Assembly: GCA_037447655.1 (NCBI GenBank)
Contig: JBBHKE010002093.1
Coordinates: 1 to 55,909, forward strand
Length of the DNA stretch: 55,909 bases
Direction of reading: 5' to 3'
From: Zygnema cylindricum
Lineage: Eukaryota; Streptophyta; Zygnematophyceae; Zygnematales; Zygnemataceae
Part shown: piece after piece, positions 32,482 through 42,317 of the stretch
Layout: every line of letters starts with the position of its first letter
Numbering within the stretch: position 1 is the first letter of the stretch
Notes under the pieces: model-generated
The model's input: the letters and a program-made list of their open reading frames with translations, nothing else
What the model was told of the DNA's origin: nothing
Databases searched by the model: none
Made by a program: the position numbers and the translations under genes

Positions 32482-33061
32482 CCATGAGGTAAGTGAATAG
32501 ACAGATAATGTCGCATGTGTCGGAAGTCTTTGACAATTTTTGTGCGCGGAGTACAAAAAAAAGTTGACTGCACGTTTTCAGCCTGTGCGTGACTTTTTTC
32601 CGTGCGCTTTTTTCCGTACAGGGGCCATCGCTTTTTTCCGTATAGGGGCCGTGGAGGGGGTCTCGACCAACGGACGCCATTTCGCAAAAGTGAAGTCCGT
32701 GAAAGCGCCTCTCTCTCTTTCCCTCTCCCACTACCGCGTCTATCTCACATTTCTTACAATGGAAAACGTCAATAATGGTGTCAAATGAAAGATATTTGAA
32801 AACGATTTCTTTTGACTATTTTTGGGCGTATTTTGATGGTAAGAGAGTGAGAAAAAACTAAAAACAAAGTCGGGAAACCATGGCGTTAAGTTTTGCAATT
32901 TGTGACGTCGACGTTGTCATATTTTGAGCGTGACCTCAAAATGTCACAAACCCTAAACATCTACAATGTCACAAGTAGCTAGATGTCTACAACCGTCGCT
33001 ATTTTGTAAACGTCATCAATTGTCGCGCGTTTTGTAGTCGTCGTCAACCGTTGCAAATTAC

Positions 33062-33435
33062 TAGTGTTGGGTATCGAGGACCTTTTGCCGTTATTCGATA
33101 TATATCGAATTTCAGGTACCGGATAATCGATATATCGCTTGGATATATCGAAAACCAAATTATCTCGATATATCAAACCATAAAAAAAATGATTTTTTTT
33201 TTTTTTTTTTTTTAAAACCCCCCCCCCCCCCCCCCCCCCCCCACTGGGGGGGGGGGGGGGGATATCCGTACGATTTTTCGTACAATGAATGTACGGACAC
33301 CCATTTTTTGCGATATATATCGTGATAATTTATGTTGGTCCCGGTACGATACATCGAGGAATCTGCTCGATCGATATTCGATATATCGAATATCGAAATT
33401 ATCGCGATATGAATTAACCCGATACCCAACACTTA
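33062..33435. mobile_element. hAT-like MITE nested in the fold-back element
   Basis: Ends TAGTGTTGGGTATCG and, inverted, CGATACCCAACACTTA; flanks CAAATTAC (33054-33061) and CACATTAC (33436-33443) match at 7 of 8 positions. The uninterrupted target AAATTACACCCACGTC is present in the related arm near 8808, confirming the insertion. It contains palindromic CGATATATCG words and a homopolymer block: T run, C run 33218-33242, G run 33246-33261. Confidence 0.83.
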
Positions 33436-33779
33436 CACATTACACCCACGTCTACATTCGTCACAATCTAAAGTAACGATTTAATTTCGTTACATAGGAA
33501 AGCTCTGGAAGTAGTACGGAGAATCTTCGCTAAAAACAAAGTTACAAGACTAAAGTTTCGGCTACATGCGAAAGAACCCTTAGCCACATGGGGATGCTTC
33601 TGGATTCTTGCATCTGTCGGCACGTCAGAGTCATTATCCATGGATGCCTTTCAAATTTTAGGTTTAAATCCGTACACAGTACATTCGGCGAGAGTCATTG
33701 TTTTGTACGGACATAGTCTTGGTTGCAATGTATGATGTGATTCTGTGAATACTGTTTTTAACTTTTGCGGCTAAGTAAG

Positions 33780-36700
33780 ATGGAATTCTGTCCTACATGC
33801 GCAAATATGCTTCTAGTAGAACACGCGGAGATGGGACGAGAAGTACGTTTTTTCTGTCAGACTTGTCCGTACGTGTACGGAATTGACAGGAAGGTGAGTT
33901 TCAATGTAACAGTGATTGTGAAGTTCCAGATTTTTTGAGCCATATGAACTCATTTTCTGAGTGCCACGTGGCAGCTGGAAATCTCTCTAGTTTGCGTGTT
34001 TTGTGAAGTTTCTGCGATTTTGAGTGAGCATTTTCAGGAAAGTTGTTTTTTTATTTTATTGATTTGGTGACTATTCAATTGTGGACTATTCAATATGATA
34101 AATTTAATAATAATAATAATAAAAACTACTAATGTAATACAAAATAATAATAAATACTAGTAATATTACTATTTAATTTAATTTGTTTTGTTTTTTTTCT
34201 TTTTTATGATAATTTGCTTAATTTTCAATGTAAATGTTACTTCATTAACGTTCTGCCTACTATTCATAATAAACAAAACACACTTTTTATTGCTTTTAGA
34301 GTTTAATCACCCTAATTTATGTGACTGTGTACAAAACATAAATCAGTGTTGATAAATCTATTTAATTAAGTGGCTCATAATGAGCCACGTGGCAGTACAT
34401 AAATTTATTTTAATCAATACTAATAAATGTTAACGCCTATAATTCATTAACTCTAATAGCATGGCGGTGTAGTCTATTCTATGGGTCTCATTCTAGAGGT
34501 TAACAACCAATTAGTGTGGATCACACTATCTTCTGAATAAATGGGAAGAATGGACATGGAAAAGGATTTTTTTTTGTCCACCCTAATTGTGGTTTGTGGT
34601 GAATTTCTTTCCCGTTGGTTTTACGTAAAATATGCAACAATTTTGTTTATTACATTTCAAACTACACCGTGAACGCTATCAGCAGTAAGAAATATATAGC
34701 GCGGGGCGTATTTAAATGTTGTTAATTCTACGTTAGGTCCGGGGGACCTGGACGAATTGCAATCGCTTACCAAATTAGAGTTCAAGAAAAACATAATTAC
34801 TCTATTTTGTGCCCGGAGAAAAAGACTGTCATTGGATTAGTGTTCAACGCTAATATCCATCCACGGTGTTTTGTGAAATAGTTTTTTGCAATAAGTGCAA
34901 GATATTACTGTATCACTTTAGCATTTTGCTAGGGGATTCTTTTCAAAACCTACGGTTTCCTGCGAGTTTCTTTAAACACAATTGATACCTGCTGATGATG
35001 CATGTACATTTCCTTCATCTTTACGCCTTTTTCAGCAAGGAGGTTTTTGAATGTACTGGGATAATGCTGGAAGTTTTAGTTGTATGTTTTAAGGCAGAAC
35101 TATAATTTTAATTCTGTTTAAACTGAGTAGTTTAACAATTAGGTCAAGGGGGATTCATCTATACTTACCAAAGTTAGTGTGGATTCGCCCTCAGTGTGTG
35201 GAGAGTGCAACAGTATCTTGGTCCACCTTCGTTTGTTCGTAAAAGGATGCCTGCGTGGACGTCTCTCTAATAACAAGCGGTCTACACTAATTCATGTGCA
35301 GGCCTAAAATTTGCAGCTTCCAGAATTTGGTACAATCAGACTAAATATAGTTGAAGGAGTCCCTATATCCCTCCAAAATTGTTAATTTTATTTGCAATAC
35401 TTGTTCCTTCAAACTTACTTACTATAGTTAGTTACCGGGACCATACTGTTTCCAATATTTTTTCTGGATGGCTTTGTCTTGAATGTTGGCAATTTTGTTC
35501 ACATAATTGCTTCGTCATTCCACATGGATATGTTTTAATTTACAAGCAATTTCTCGAATTTACCTATTACCCATTTGCATAGACTTTAAATGCAGAAATA
35601 GTGTGGTCCATTCACGGTACATATTTTTTGTTAGAGTAGCAATCTTATCCTGCCCATTGTTATCAGAGTTAGTCACCTTAATTCTAGTGAGTGATTATCT
35701 GACCCAAGATCATAACCAAATGGCAAAACACAATTTAGTGTATTTTTTTCTCTCTCTCTCTCCTGCTCTCTCTCTCTCTCTTTCTCTCTCCCCCCCTCTC
35801 TCTCTCCCTCTCTCCCCCTCTTCCCCTCTCACCCTCTCCCCCTCTCACCCTCTCCCCCTCTCCCCCTCTCCCCCTCTCCCCCTCTCCCCCTCTCCCCCTC
35901 TCCCCCTCTCCCCCTCTCCCCCTCTCCCCCTCTCCCCCTCTCCCCCTCTCCCCCTCTCCCCCTCTCCCCCCCTCCCCCTCTCCCCCTCTCCCCCTCTCCC
36001 CCTCTCCCCCTCTCCCCCCCTCCCCCCCTCCCCCCCTCCCCCCTCCCCCCCTCCCCCTCTCCCCCTCTCCCCCTCTCCCCCTCTCCCCCTCTCCCCCTCT
36101 CCCCCTCTCCCCCTCTCCCCCTCTCCCCCTCCCCCCCCCTCCCCCTCTCCCCCTCTCCCCCCCTCCCCCTCTCCCCCCCTCCCCCCCTCCCCTTTTTTCT
36201 GCCCTTTTTCTCCCTCCCCCTCCCTCTCCCCCCCCTCTCCCCCCCCCCCCCCTCCCCCTCTCCTTATCTTTTGAAAATCCATTTGTAATATAGTTGGTGT
36301 CTCGAATCACAAGAAGTCTACAATTCACCAAAATCCCTCTCCCCCTCTCCCCCTCTCCCCCTCTCCCCCTCTCCCCCTCTCCCCCTCTCCCCCTCTCCCC
36401 CTCTCCCCCTCTCCCCCTCTCCCCCTCTCCCCCTCTCCCCCTCTCCCCCTCTCCCCCTCTCCCCCTCTCCCCCTCTCCCCCTCTCCCCCTCTCCCCCTCT
36501 CCCCCTCTCCCCCTCTCCCCCTCTCCCCCTCTCCCCCTCTCCCCCTCTCCCCCTCTCCCCCTCTCCCCCTCTCCCCCTCTCCCCCTCTCCCCCTCTCCCC
36601 CTCTCCCCCTCTCCCCCTCTCCCCCTCTCCCCCTCTCCCCCTCTCCCCCTCTCCCCCCTCTCCCCCTCTCCCCCTCTCCCCCTCTCCCCCTCTCCCCCTC

Positions 36701-37794
36701 CCCCCCTCTCCCCCTCCCCCCCTCCCCCTCTCCCCCCCTCCCCCTCTTCCCCTCTCCCCCTCTCCCCCCCTCCCCCCCTCCCCTTTTTTCTGCCCTTTTT
36801 CTCCCTCCCCCTCCCTCCCCCCCTCCCCTTTTTTCTGCCCTTTTTCTCCCTCCCCCTCCCTCTCCTTATCTTTTGAAAATCCATTTGTACTGTAGTTGGT
36901 GTCTCGAATCACAAGAAGTCTACAATTCACCAAAATTAGTGTTGATTTTTTTTTGGTTTTTTTGGTCAGGTGACGAAGAAGCTTCAGTTGGAGAAAAAGG
37001 AGGTGGACGATGTTCTCGGAGGAGAGGAGGCTTGGAAGAATGTGGATAGAACCGACGGTAATTATCGTTTTTTTCCTTTTTTTTGCTTTCGGTTTTTTTG
37101 CTTTCGATTTTTTTGCTTTTGGTTTTTTTCCTTTCGATTGTTTTGCTTTAGGTTTGTTACATTTCGATGTGTTTCTTTACTTTCTATTTTGACCTTCATA
37201 AATAATTAATGTTTATCGAGGGAAATAATGTCGAGGGAAACACTGGGTATTTGTTCAAAAATGGAACCTACATAGAACCGTTGCAGTTGAAATTGAATTT
37301 GTTTTTCTTTGTGTCAAAATCGAATGCCTGGAAAGATGATTTTGAGTTTGTGGTTTATTAAGATATGCCCTTTAATTGATGTCAAAATTGTTTTTTTTTG
37401 TGTGTTTGGATTCTGTCTGTGATTCCATTTTCAACATGTAAATATGTGTTTTTTCTTGTGATCTTTCCTTTTTTTTTGTTTCGTTGTTTATTGCATCTGG
37501 TCATTAGGGCATATTTCCTCGTTTTAGTTTCACGATGTCCGTTTTTTGGGTCGATTCCTTGTCGTTTACGGTGTTTACTGTGTCTACCCAGTAGGACGAA
37601 TTTTAACTTCAATCTTGTTTGAAGTTTCACTTGTTTTTTTTGTTTTGGTTCTTTTTTTTTCAGTTATCTGCCCGAAATGTGGAAACGGACAAGCGTATTT
37701 TATGCAAATTCAAATCAGATCCGCGGACGAACCGATGACCACTTTTTATAAATGCACAAATAAGCGTTGCTCCAACCAATGGCGTGAAGGATAA
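33780..37794 (+). CDS. RNA polymerase III subunit RPC10 (RPC11/POLR3K type), complete
   Basis: The TFIIS-like small subunit of RNA polymerase III promotes cleavage of backtracked RNA and termination/reinitiation in the nucleus. Exons 33780-33893 (38 codons), 36970-37057, 37664-37794 give 110 aa, close to the human protein (108 aa). Start [21 protein letters not shown]-terminal zinc ribbon CPTC...[10 protein letters not shown]. Middle [20 protein letters not shown] is the conserved linker. The C-terminal TFIIS-type ribbon has CPKC, the catalytic hairpin [13 protein letters not shown] with the Asp-Glu pair, and CSNQWREG at the stop. Donors GTGAGT and GTAATT, acceptors GGTCAG and TTTTTCAG; phases 0 and 1 agree. 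Intron 1 is 3.1 kb and full of CCCCTCT repeats; intron 2 is 0.6 kb and T-rich. Confidence 0.96.
34665..34868. mobile_element. CACCG-terminus MITE in intron 1 of the RPC10 gene
   Basis: TA|CACCGTGAACGCTATCAG at the left, CGCTAATATCCATCCACGGTG at the right (followed by TT, so the TA is degraded). 204 bp. A similar but weaker pair of ends frames 34327-34462 (TACAAAACATAAATCAGTG; AGCATGGCGGTG). Confidence 0.65.
35748..36262. repeat. (CCCCTCT)n pyrimidine tract, copy 1
   Basis: Begins as CT dinucleotides, then regular CCCCTCT/CCCCCTCT heptamer-octamer units, ending with a CCTTTTTTCTGCCCTTTTTC spacer. It lies in RPC10 intron 1 in sense orientation. Confidence 0.97.
36263..36337. repeat. Unique block duplicated at 36869-36938
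   Basis: TTTTGAAAATCCATTTGTA, GTTGGTGTCTCGAATCACAA and TCTACAATTCACCAAAAT occur at both places in the same order. The duplication unit (block plus pyrimidine tract with its CTTTTTTCTGCCC spacer) is about 606 bp. Confidence 0.92.
36338..36868. repeat. (CCCCTCT)n pyrimidine tract, copy 2
   Basis: Very regular CTCCCC units up to about 36655, then irregular CCCCCCTCC, with the CCTTTTTTCTGCCCTTTTTC spacer twice near 36782 and 36828. Confidence 0.97.
37073..37190. repeat. TTTGCTTTCG repeat in RPC10 intron 2
   Basis: Units TTTTTTTGCTTTCGGT, TTTTTTGCTTTCGATT, TTTTTCCTTTCGATTG recur with a period of 15-16 bp directly after the donor at 37058. Confidence 0.8.
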
Positions 37795-37866
37795 GACAAA
37801 TAAGGTCTTAGAATAGGACAAATCAGGTCTTAGAGCAGGACAAATTAGGTCTTAGAATAGGATGGG
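37792..37866. repeat. 28-bp tandem repeat starting at the RPC10 stop codon
   Basis: About three units of (A/G)GACAAAT(A/C/T)AGGTCTTAGA(A/G)(T/C)AG begin at the TAA stop and lie in the 3' UTR. Confidence 0.85.
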
Positions 37867-39290
37867 TCGGTCTTACATCCATTTGTTTTAGTATTCTTTT
37901 TTGAATTAGTATTACAAATAACGTCTTAAATAGCAAAAGTTGTCGTTTTTACTACAAGTCGTCGAGTGTGACAATTTTCGTGGTTGTAGTTCTGGTAGTA
38001 GTATGTACCACATCTTTTTCGTGCACCATAGCAAGATATGATGTATTTGGTTAAAAAGGTACAATTTTGATTAAAAAGATAAAAAAAAAGAAAAAAAGTG
38101 TATAAGAAAGTCTACTGGGTCAACGACAAGCCTGTTGTTGTTTTATATCAAGGGTGAAGTTTATCAAGGAGAGAGTGATAACTAACTATCTTTTAATTGT
38201 TATTTTTTATCTTCGAAAAGGCTCTTCTCCTAGACCATGAGCAATAACTCATTTTCTGGAAACATTTTTGTTTTGATAAATTTAAATTTTAGGTGTAATT
38301 TTAGTTATAAGGTTTCATTTGCTAAAAAGGTTTAAAAGTTTGATGTCCGTTTGTAAGTTCTTTATGGATGTTTGTTTGGTCATCCGAATTTCGAAAGTTA
38401 GTGGTCAAAATGTCTTGAGGTGATCTCTAATGCTTTGAGTTGTTGTCTTCTCTTCGATGATTTTTATTTTTTTTGTTTCGGTTGTTGGTTTTTTATTTTT
38501 TTGTCATTTTATAGACGGTGACATTTGTCACTCTCGTGTTGCCTTTTTATTTTGTTTCCATGTACCATATGATGGTTTATGATGGCATTGTTTTCAATAT
38601 TGCTTACATATATGTAAGTAGAGATTATATATATATTTTTATTATTATATATAAAAAAATATAATGCCTCAATTCGCATTAAGACCATAATTGAGGATGC
38701 AATTCTCAACCATTCTTCACACGTACTTGCGGCGAACCACGCATTATAACATAAATGTTTTGTTCAATTTCTTTTAATTTCAAGTTCTTTAGTTTTCAAA
38801 GGCTAGTCCAAGAACTGCAGTATTTAGCGATTTGAAGTTCTAAAAGTAGAATATATCCGTCTTGATTGTATTTAAAAGTTAAAAGATTAAGTTAAAAAAA
38901 AAAAATGGTTGACTGCCCATATCATATCAAATTTTATGCGTCAAACTTAAATCAACACTTTAAAATAAGCTTAGTACTATTTTGTGAATCTATGGCTAGA
39001 ACTGCCTTACGCGTCAGTGGGAAGCGGGCCAGTTGGCACGATTTGAGCCGCACCAACCAGCAGTCAGTATAAAGGAAGAATCGGTTTATTACGAATTACG
39101 ATTTCGTCAGGTCAGTTGACCGTTGACGTACTGTACTTTTTTTGGAGATTTTGGTTCATTACGTTTTTGTACGGCATCTGCCCTAATTTTTGAAAAGGAT
39201 CTCTCAAAAGGTTGCACCATAGGTTGATCAGCGGCAAGTCTAGTCTTTTCTCTTTTACTCTTGAAATGTTTTTTTTTCATCGTTTTTTAT
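37867..39290. other. RPC10 3' UTR and intergenic DNA, no further gene seen
   Basis: AT-rich with a short TATATA run at 38625-38655. No coding match on either strand. Confidence 0.4.
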
Positions 39291-39385
39291 CCCGTTTGTA
39301 ACTTTATGGTTTTTCCAATCGGAAGTACTGTACAAGTGCGTACGGAGAAAAAATAAACAATGTAGCGAAAAAAACACTAACACTA

Positions 39386-39931
39386 CACCGCCAATCGCTA
39401 TTAGCGTATTGAACGCTAATTCGGTCCCGCTTTTTTTTTTCCAAATTCTTAAACAGCATAAATTATTATGTTTTTTCCTATACGCCATTTAGGATTTTTT
39501 GTCCAATAAGCGTAAAAACGAAAGTACGATGTCATTTAAATAGTGTGGTGTACGGTAAGTGTCAGGCCGTACAAAGTTGTACCTTTTTAAGTGAAAAAGT
39601 ATATTTAATGAGTTTTAGTAACCGCGGACACATGAGATTATGCGCTCTAAAAAGGGGATAAAATCGGGTTGTCAAAGATCACGTTCGCACATACTCGTCC
39701 AACAACCACGTCCGGACTGTGTGAACGTACGATTTGTCAGATTTTGTACAAGTACCTATACTAGTGTAAGCATGTTTGCGACCGACATATATTTTTTTCA
39801 AAGACCCAAATTAGCATTAGTAAACAATTATAATGTATGTTTTTTTTAATTTTCAAATTCCTAAATAGCGTAAATCACAGTAATTATTCCTATACGCTAA
39901 AGAAACCTGTACGCTATAGCGATTGGCGGTG
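39386..39931. mobile_element. CACCG-terminus element, about 520-bp subfamily
   Basis: TA|CACCGCCAATCGCTATTAG on the left; TATAGCGATTGGCGGTG on the right. Interior AAATAGTGTGGTGTACGGTA and GTACGATTTGTCAG match the elements at 10056 and 40214. It is inserted in another family member, whose right arm (about 39300-39384) precedes it and whose end GCGATACACGGTG follows (to 39952). Confidence 0.75.
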
Positions 39932-39956
39932 CTGTAACAGCGATACACGGTGTAGT

Positions 39957-40210
39957 ACACTATTGTACTTTTCCATGTCACTTTTTGAAATCGTACACCA
40001 TCTGAGTAACATGGGAACCAAAAAGTGGATGGCAAAGACATCACTTTTTTCGCCACAAACATTTGTTTCCGTGCACACTTCCAGTTTTCGATTGGAGGTC
40101 GCCGAAGCGACGCTGACAATTTCGTCTTTCAATCGCAACCGTCGGATATAAAATCCGATAAGTGCACACGGCAAAAAATGTTTTAAGGCCTCATCCACTT
40201 TTTCTCTACA
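39957..40210. mobile_element. CACCG-related MITE, about 200-250-bp type
   Basis: Inverted arms TTTTTTCGCCACAAACATTTG (about 40047) and CACACGGCAAAAAATGTTTT (about 40163), with the central TCAATCGCAACCGTC typical of the short subfamily. Its left part shares GAGTAACATGGGAACC with the dispersed repeat near 14232. Confidence 0.6.
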
Positions 40211-40213
40211 GTA

Positions 40214-40716
40214 CACCGCGAATCATAATTAGAGTAAACAACGCTAATTCGGTCGCTCTAAATTTCAACTCTATCACGTTAAATAGAGTAAATGATTCTA
40301 AATTTTTCATTATACTATTTAAGGTACATTTTTAATGAGCGTTAATAACTCTAATACAACGCCGTTATAAATAGTGTGGCGTACGGTCAGTGTCTGACCT
40401 TGCAAAATTGTACTTTATTAAGTAAAAAATAACAAATAATGATTTAATACAGGCCGTTATCATGTAACTGCGTTTTAACAAACCGCGTAGTGCAAACGTC
40501 AAAGTGACGATAAACTGTACGTTTTGTCAGATTCTGTACTACTACGTAATTTACAGTAGAGATATTCAGCGCGTCAAATTAGAATACATAAATAAATTAG
40601 AGTAAATTCCTTTTTGAAAAAGTTATATCACACAAACTAGAGTTCATAACTCTAATTATTTTTTTCTCTTTTTTTACTCTATTTTTTCCTTTACTCTAAT
40701 TACAGTTCGCGGGGTG
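40214..40716. mobile_element. CACCG-terminus element, about 500 bp, TA-flanked
   Basis: TA|CACCGCGAATCATAATTAG at the left, CTAATTACAGTTCGCGGGGTG|TA at the right. Interior ATAAATAGTGTGGCGTACGG and GTACGTTTTGTCAG place it with the longer subfamily. Confidence 0.78.
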
Positions 40717-40719
40717 TAC

Positions 40720-41449
40720 TGGAGGTTCACCCAAAATGGCGAAAAACCCTAATGAGCAATAGGCCAATAGCGACGCACGGTGTACTTTTCAATTTCAATC
40801 TTCCACCGACCTTTTGACTATCCAAAACCATAGTCAACAATATTCAGGTTTGACTTTCAATAGTACAGTACTGTAATGACCAAATTCCAAGATAGGCTTT
40901 TGTGCGTTTCGTGAGTGTGGGAGGACATCTTCAAGGAAACAAATTAACAAAACCAGTGGCATAAAATAATGCAAATATAAAATAAAATATAAAATACAGG
41001 GAGGTTGGTTTTAAGCTTGTCGAATAAACTTGTCGGGTGTTCTCCGTCTCCAAATATTTTTCGTTTATTTTCTTAAATCGTCGACTATGGTTGACTTTTA
41101 TATTGCGTCAAATTTGAAAGAGGAAGCTTACACCATGAATTGTAATTAGCGTTATGAAATAACTTGTGTAGAAACATAATTACACCGCGAATTGTAATTA
41201 GAGTAATGAAAAAAATTAGAGTAAAAAAACCAAAAACAACAATTAGGGTAATGAACTCTAATTTATGTGATATAACTTTTTCACAGAGGAAGTTTACTCT
41301 AATTTATTTAAGTACTCTATGTTGGGTTATGTCGGCAATAATTATCCGCGCTAAAATTATGAACGCTAAATTACGTAGATGTACCAAATCTGTCAGTCCG
41401 TATAGTTTTGACGTCATTATGACGTTAAAACTATTTGTCGCGCTGAATG
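40720..41449. other. Repeat-derived intergenic DNA
   Basis: Contains a further CGACGCACGGTG|TA end near 40781 and two left-type ends at about 41134 (CACCATGAATTGTAATTAG) and 41183 (CACCGCGAATTGTAATTAG), with AACTCTAATT words typical of the 500-bp subfamily. No gene. Confidence 0.5.
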
Positions 41450-42304
41450 TGCAATTCTGTGTCCTCTATTGGACCACATAATACAGGAAACCTCTAGATA
41501 GTATTTAACTAACCCACTTCAAGCCACAACCACTGCTGTCTAGGAAGGCAAAATGACAGTTTGACTGCACCCCTATGCAGCCTGGACTCCCCTGAGTCCG
41601 TAGCAAAAAGAATCAATGAAAACGGCCAACCAACCGATTAGTTATGAGTCGGCAAAAATGCCAAGTTTATACAAACTCTCAAAGGGAGCCTATCTACCAA
41701 ATTCTCTAAGTCCTAAATCCCTCTCACAACCCCTATCTATTGAAGTACGAACGAATCGGATGACTATAGGGTACAAAAAAGTACCATGGCCGATGTACTT
41801 TCTGTACGACCTATGTACGGCAACGCCATTAAGTGGACGCGTGTCCACTTTTAACTTGTCTTTATGTTCGCCATAATTCCTGCGACCAAATGTCATCCCT
41901 CCGCGTGGCGCCACGTCATGCCACGTCCATAAACGCCAAAGTGACCATTCCTTTAATCGAATTCATGAACGTAACACTGTTTAAATATATATCAAACCTA
42001 ATGTATCCTAACGGACTTCTACGACAGACTGGCTAGAGCTAACGGCTACGTCGCGCTCTGCCGGTCAGAGGTTCGAGTCCTGTCGGACTCATGTCACTCT
42101 TAACAAAAGGTTGAGTCACTCTTTAGCCCTGCCTGCTTAAGCTAGGACAGCCATGGCTCAGCCACCCTCTCTATCCCTCAGTGACTACGACAAGTATGGT
42201 GGTTAGAGAGAGGAGGTGGAGACAGGCTGTCCGCCTTTTTTCCTTCTTCTATTTGTACTAAATTTAAACATAGAAAATACCATATAAAACTAACAATTTC
42301 AAAA
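41450..42304 (-). mobile_element. 3' LTR of copia element 1
   Basis: On the plus strand it starts TGCAATTCTGTGTCC and ends at the AAAATAAGGGGAG polypurine tract (minus sense) adjoining the RNase H frame. About 855 bp, diverged from the copies at 46640 and 49182 (shared AGTATTTAACTAACCCACTT, AAGGCAAAATGACAGTTTG, CTAACGGACTTCTACG). It contains a tRNA-like block at 42020-42095. Confidence 0.88.
42020..42235 (+). repeat. tRNA-like/SINE-like block inside the LTR
   Basis: A-box-like TGGCTAGAGCTAACGG (42030-42045) and a consensus B box GGTTCGAGTCC (42070-42080), spaced as in a tRNA gene; the T arm pairs at four of five positions, but no matching acceptor stem exists, so it is not a functional tRNA. 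A body with GACAGCCATGGCTCAGCC and GACTACGACAAGTATGG follows. A diverged copy is at 49905-50125 in LTR3. The boxes face opposite to the retrotransposon. Confidence 0.6.
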
Positions 42305-42317
42305 CTCCCCTTATTTT

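Larger units (their letters stand above)
32156..33579. mobile_element. PIF/Harbinger-like fold-back element with TTA duplication
   Basis: GGGTACTTTCGCATGTG at the left, CATGCGAAAGAACCC at the right; exact TTA flanks (32153-32155, 33580-33582). Its body matches the arms of the 6374-8949 element. The subterminal 60-bp unit GGGTACTTTCGCATGTG...TCCTCCATAACTT is duplicated at 32156 and 32214. A hAT-like MITE (33062-33435) is inserted in its right part. Confidence 0.83.
30704..33600. mobile_element. Composite fold-back element with nested insertion
   Basis: Left end TAA|GGGTGCGTCTCCATGTG; right end CCACATGGGGATGC at about 33584-33597 is its diverged inverse. Inverted arms are visible at 30750-30990 and 31870-32120 (for example GTCAAATTTAAGATGTAC near 30818 against TACATCCTAAGTTTGAGGATG near 32032). 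The region 32156-33579 is a separate TTA-flanked insertion. No transposase ORF. Confidence 0.55.

Noticed and set aside
35507-37049. Long proline/leucine/serine-repeat frames (plus) and Gly/Arg/Glu frames (minus)
   Set aside because: Read-through of the (CCCCTCT)n tract in RPC10 intron 1; the true exon at 36970 uses its own frame with clear splice sites.
42022-42095. Functional tRNA gene
   Set aside because: A and B boxes are present, but there is no matching acceptor stem and the T arm has a mismatch; it is repeated inside LTRs.
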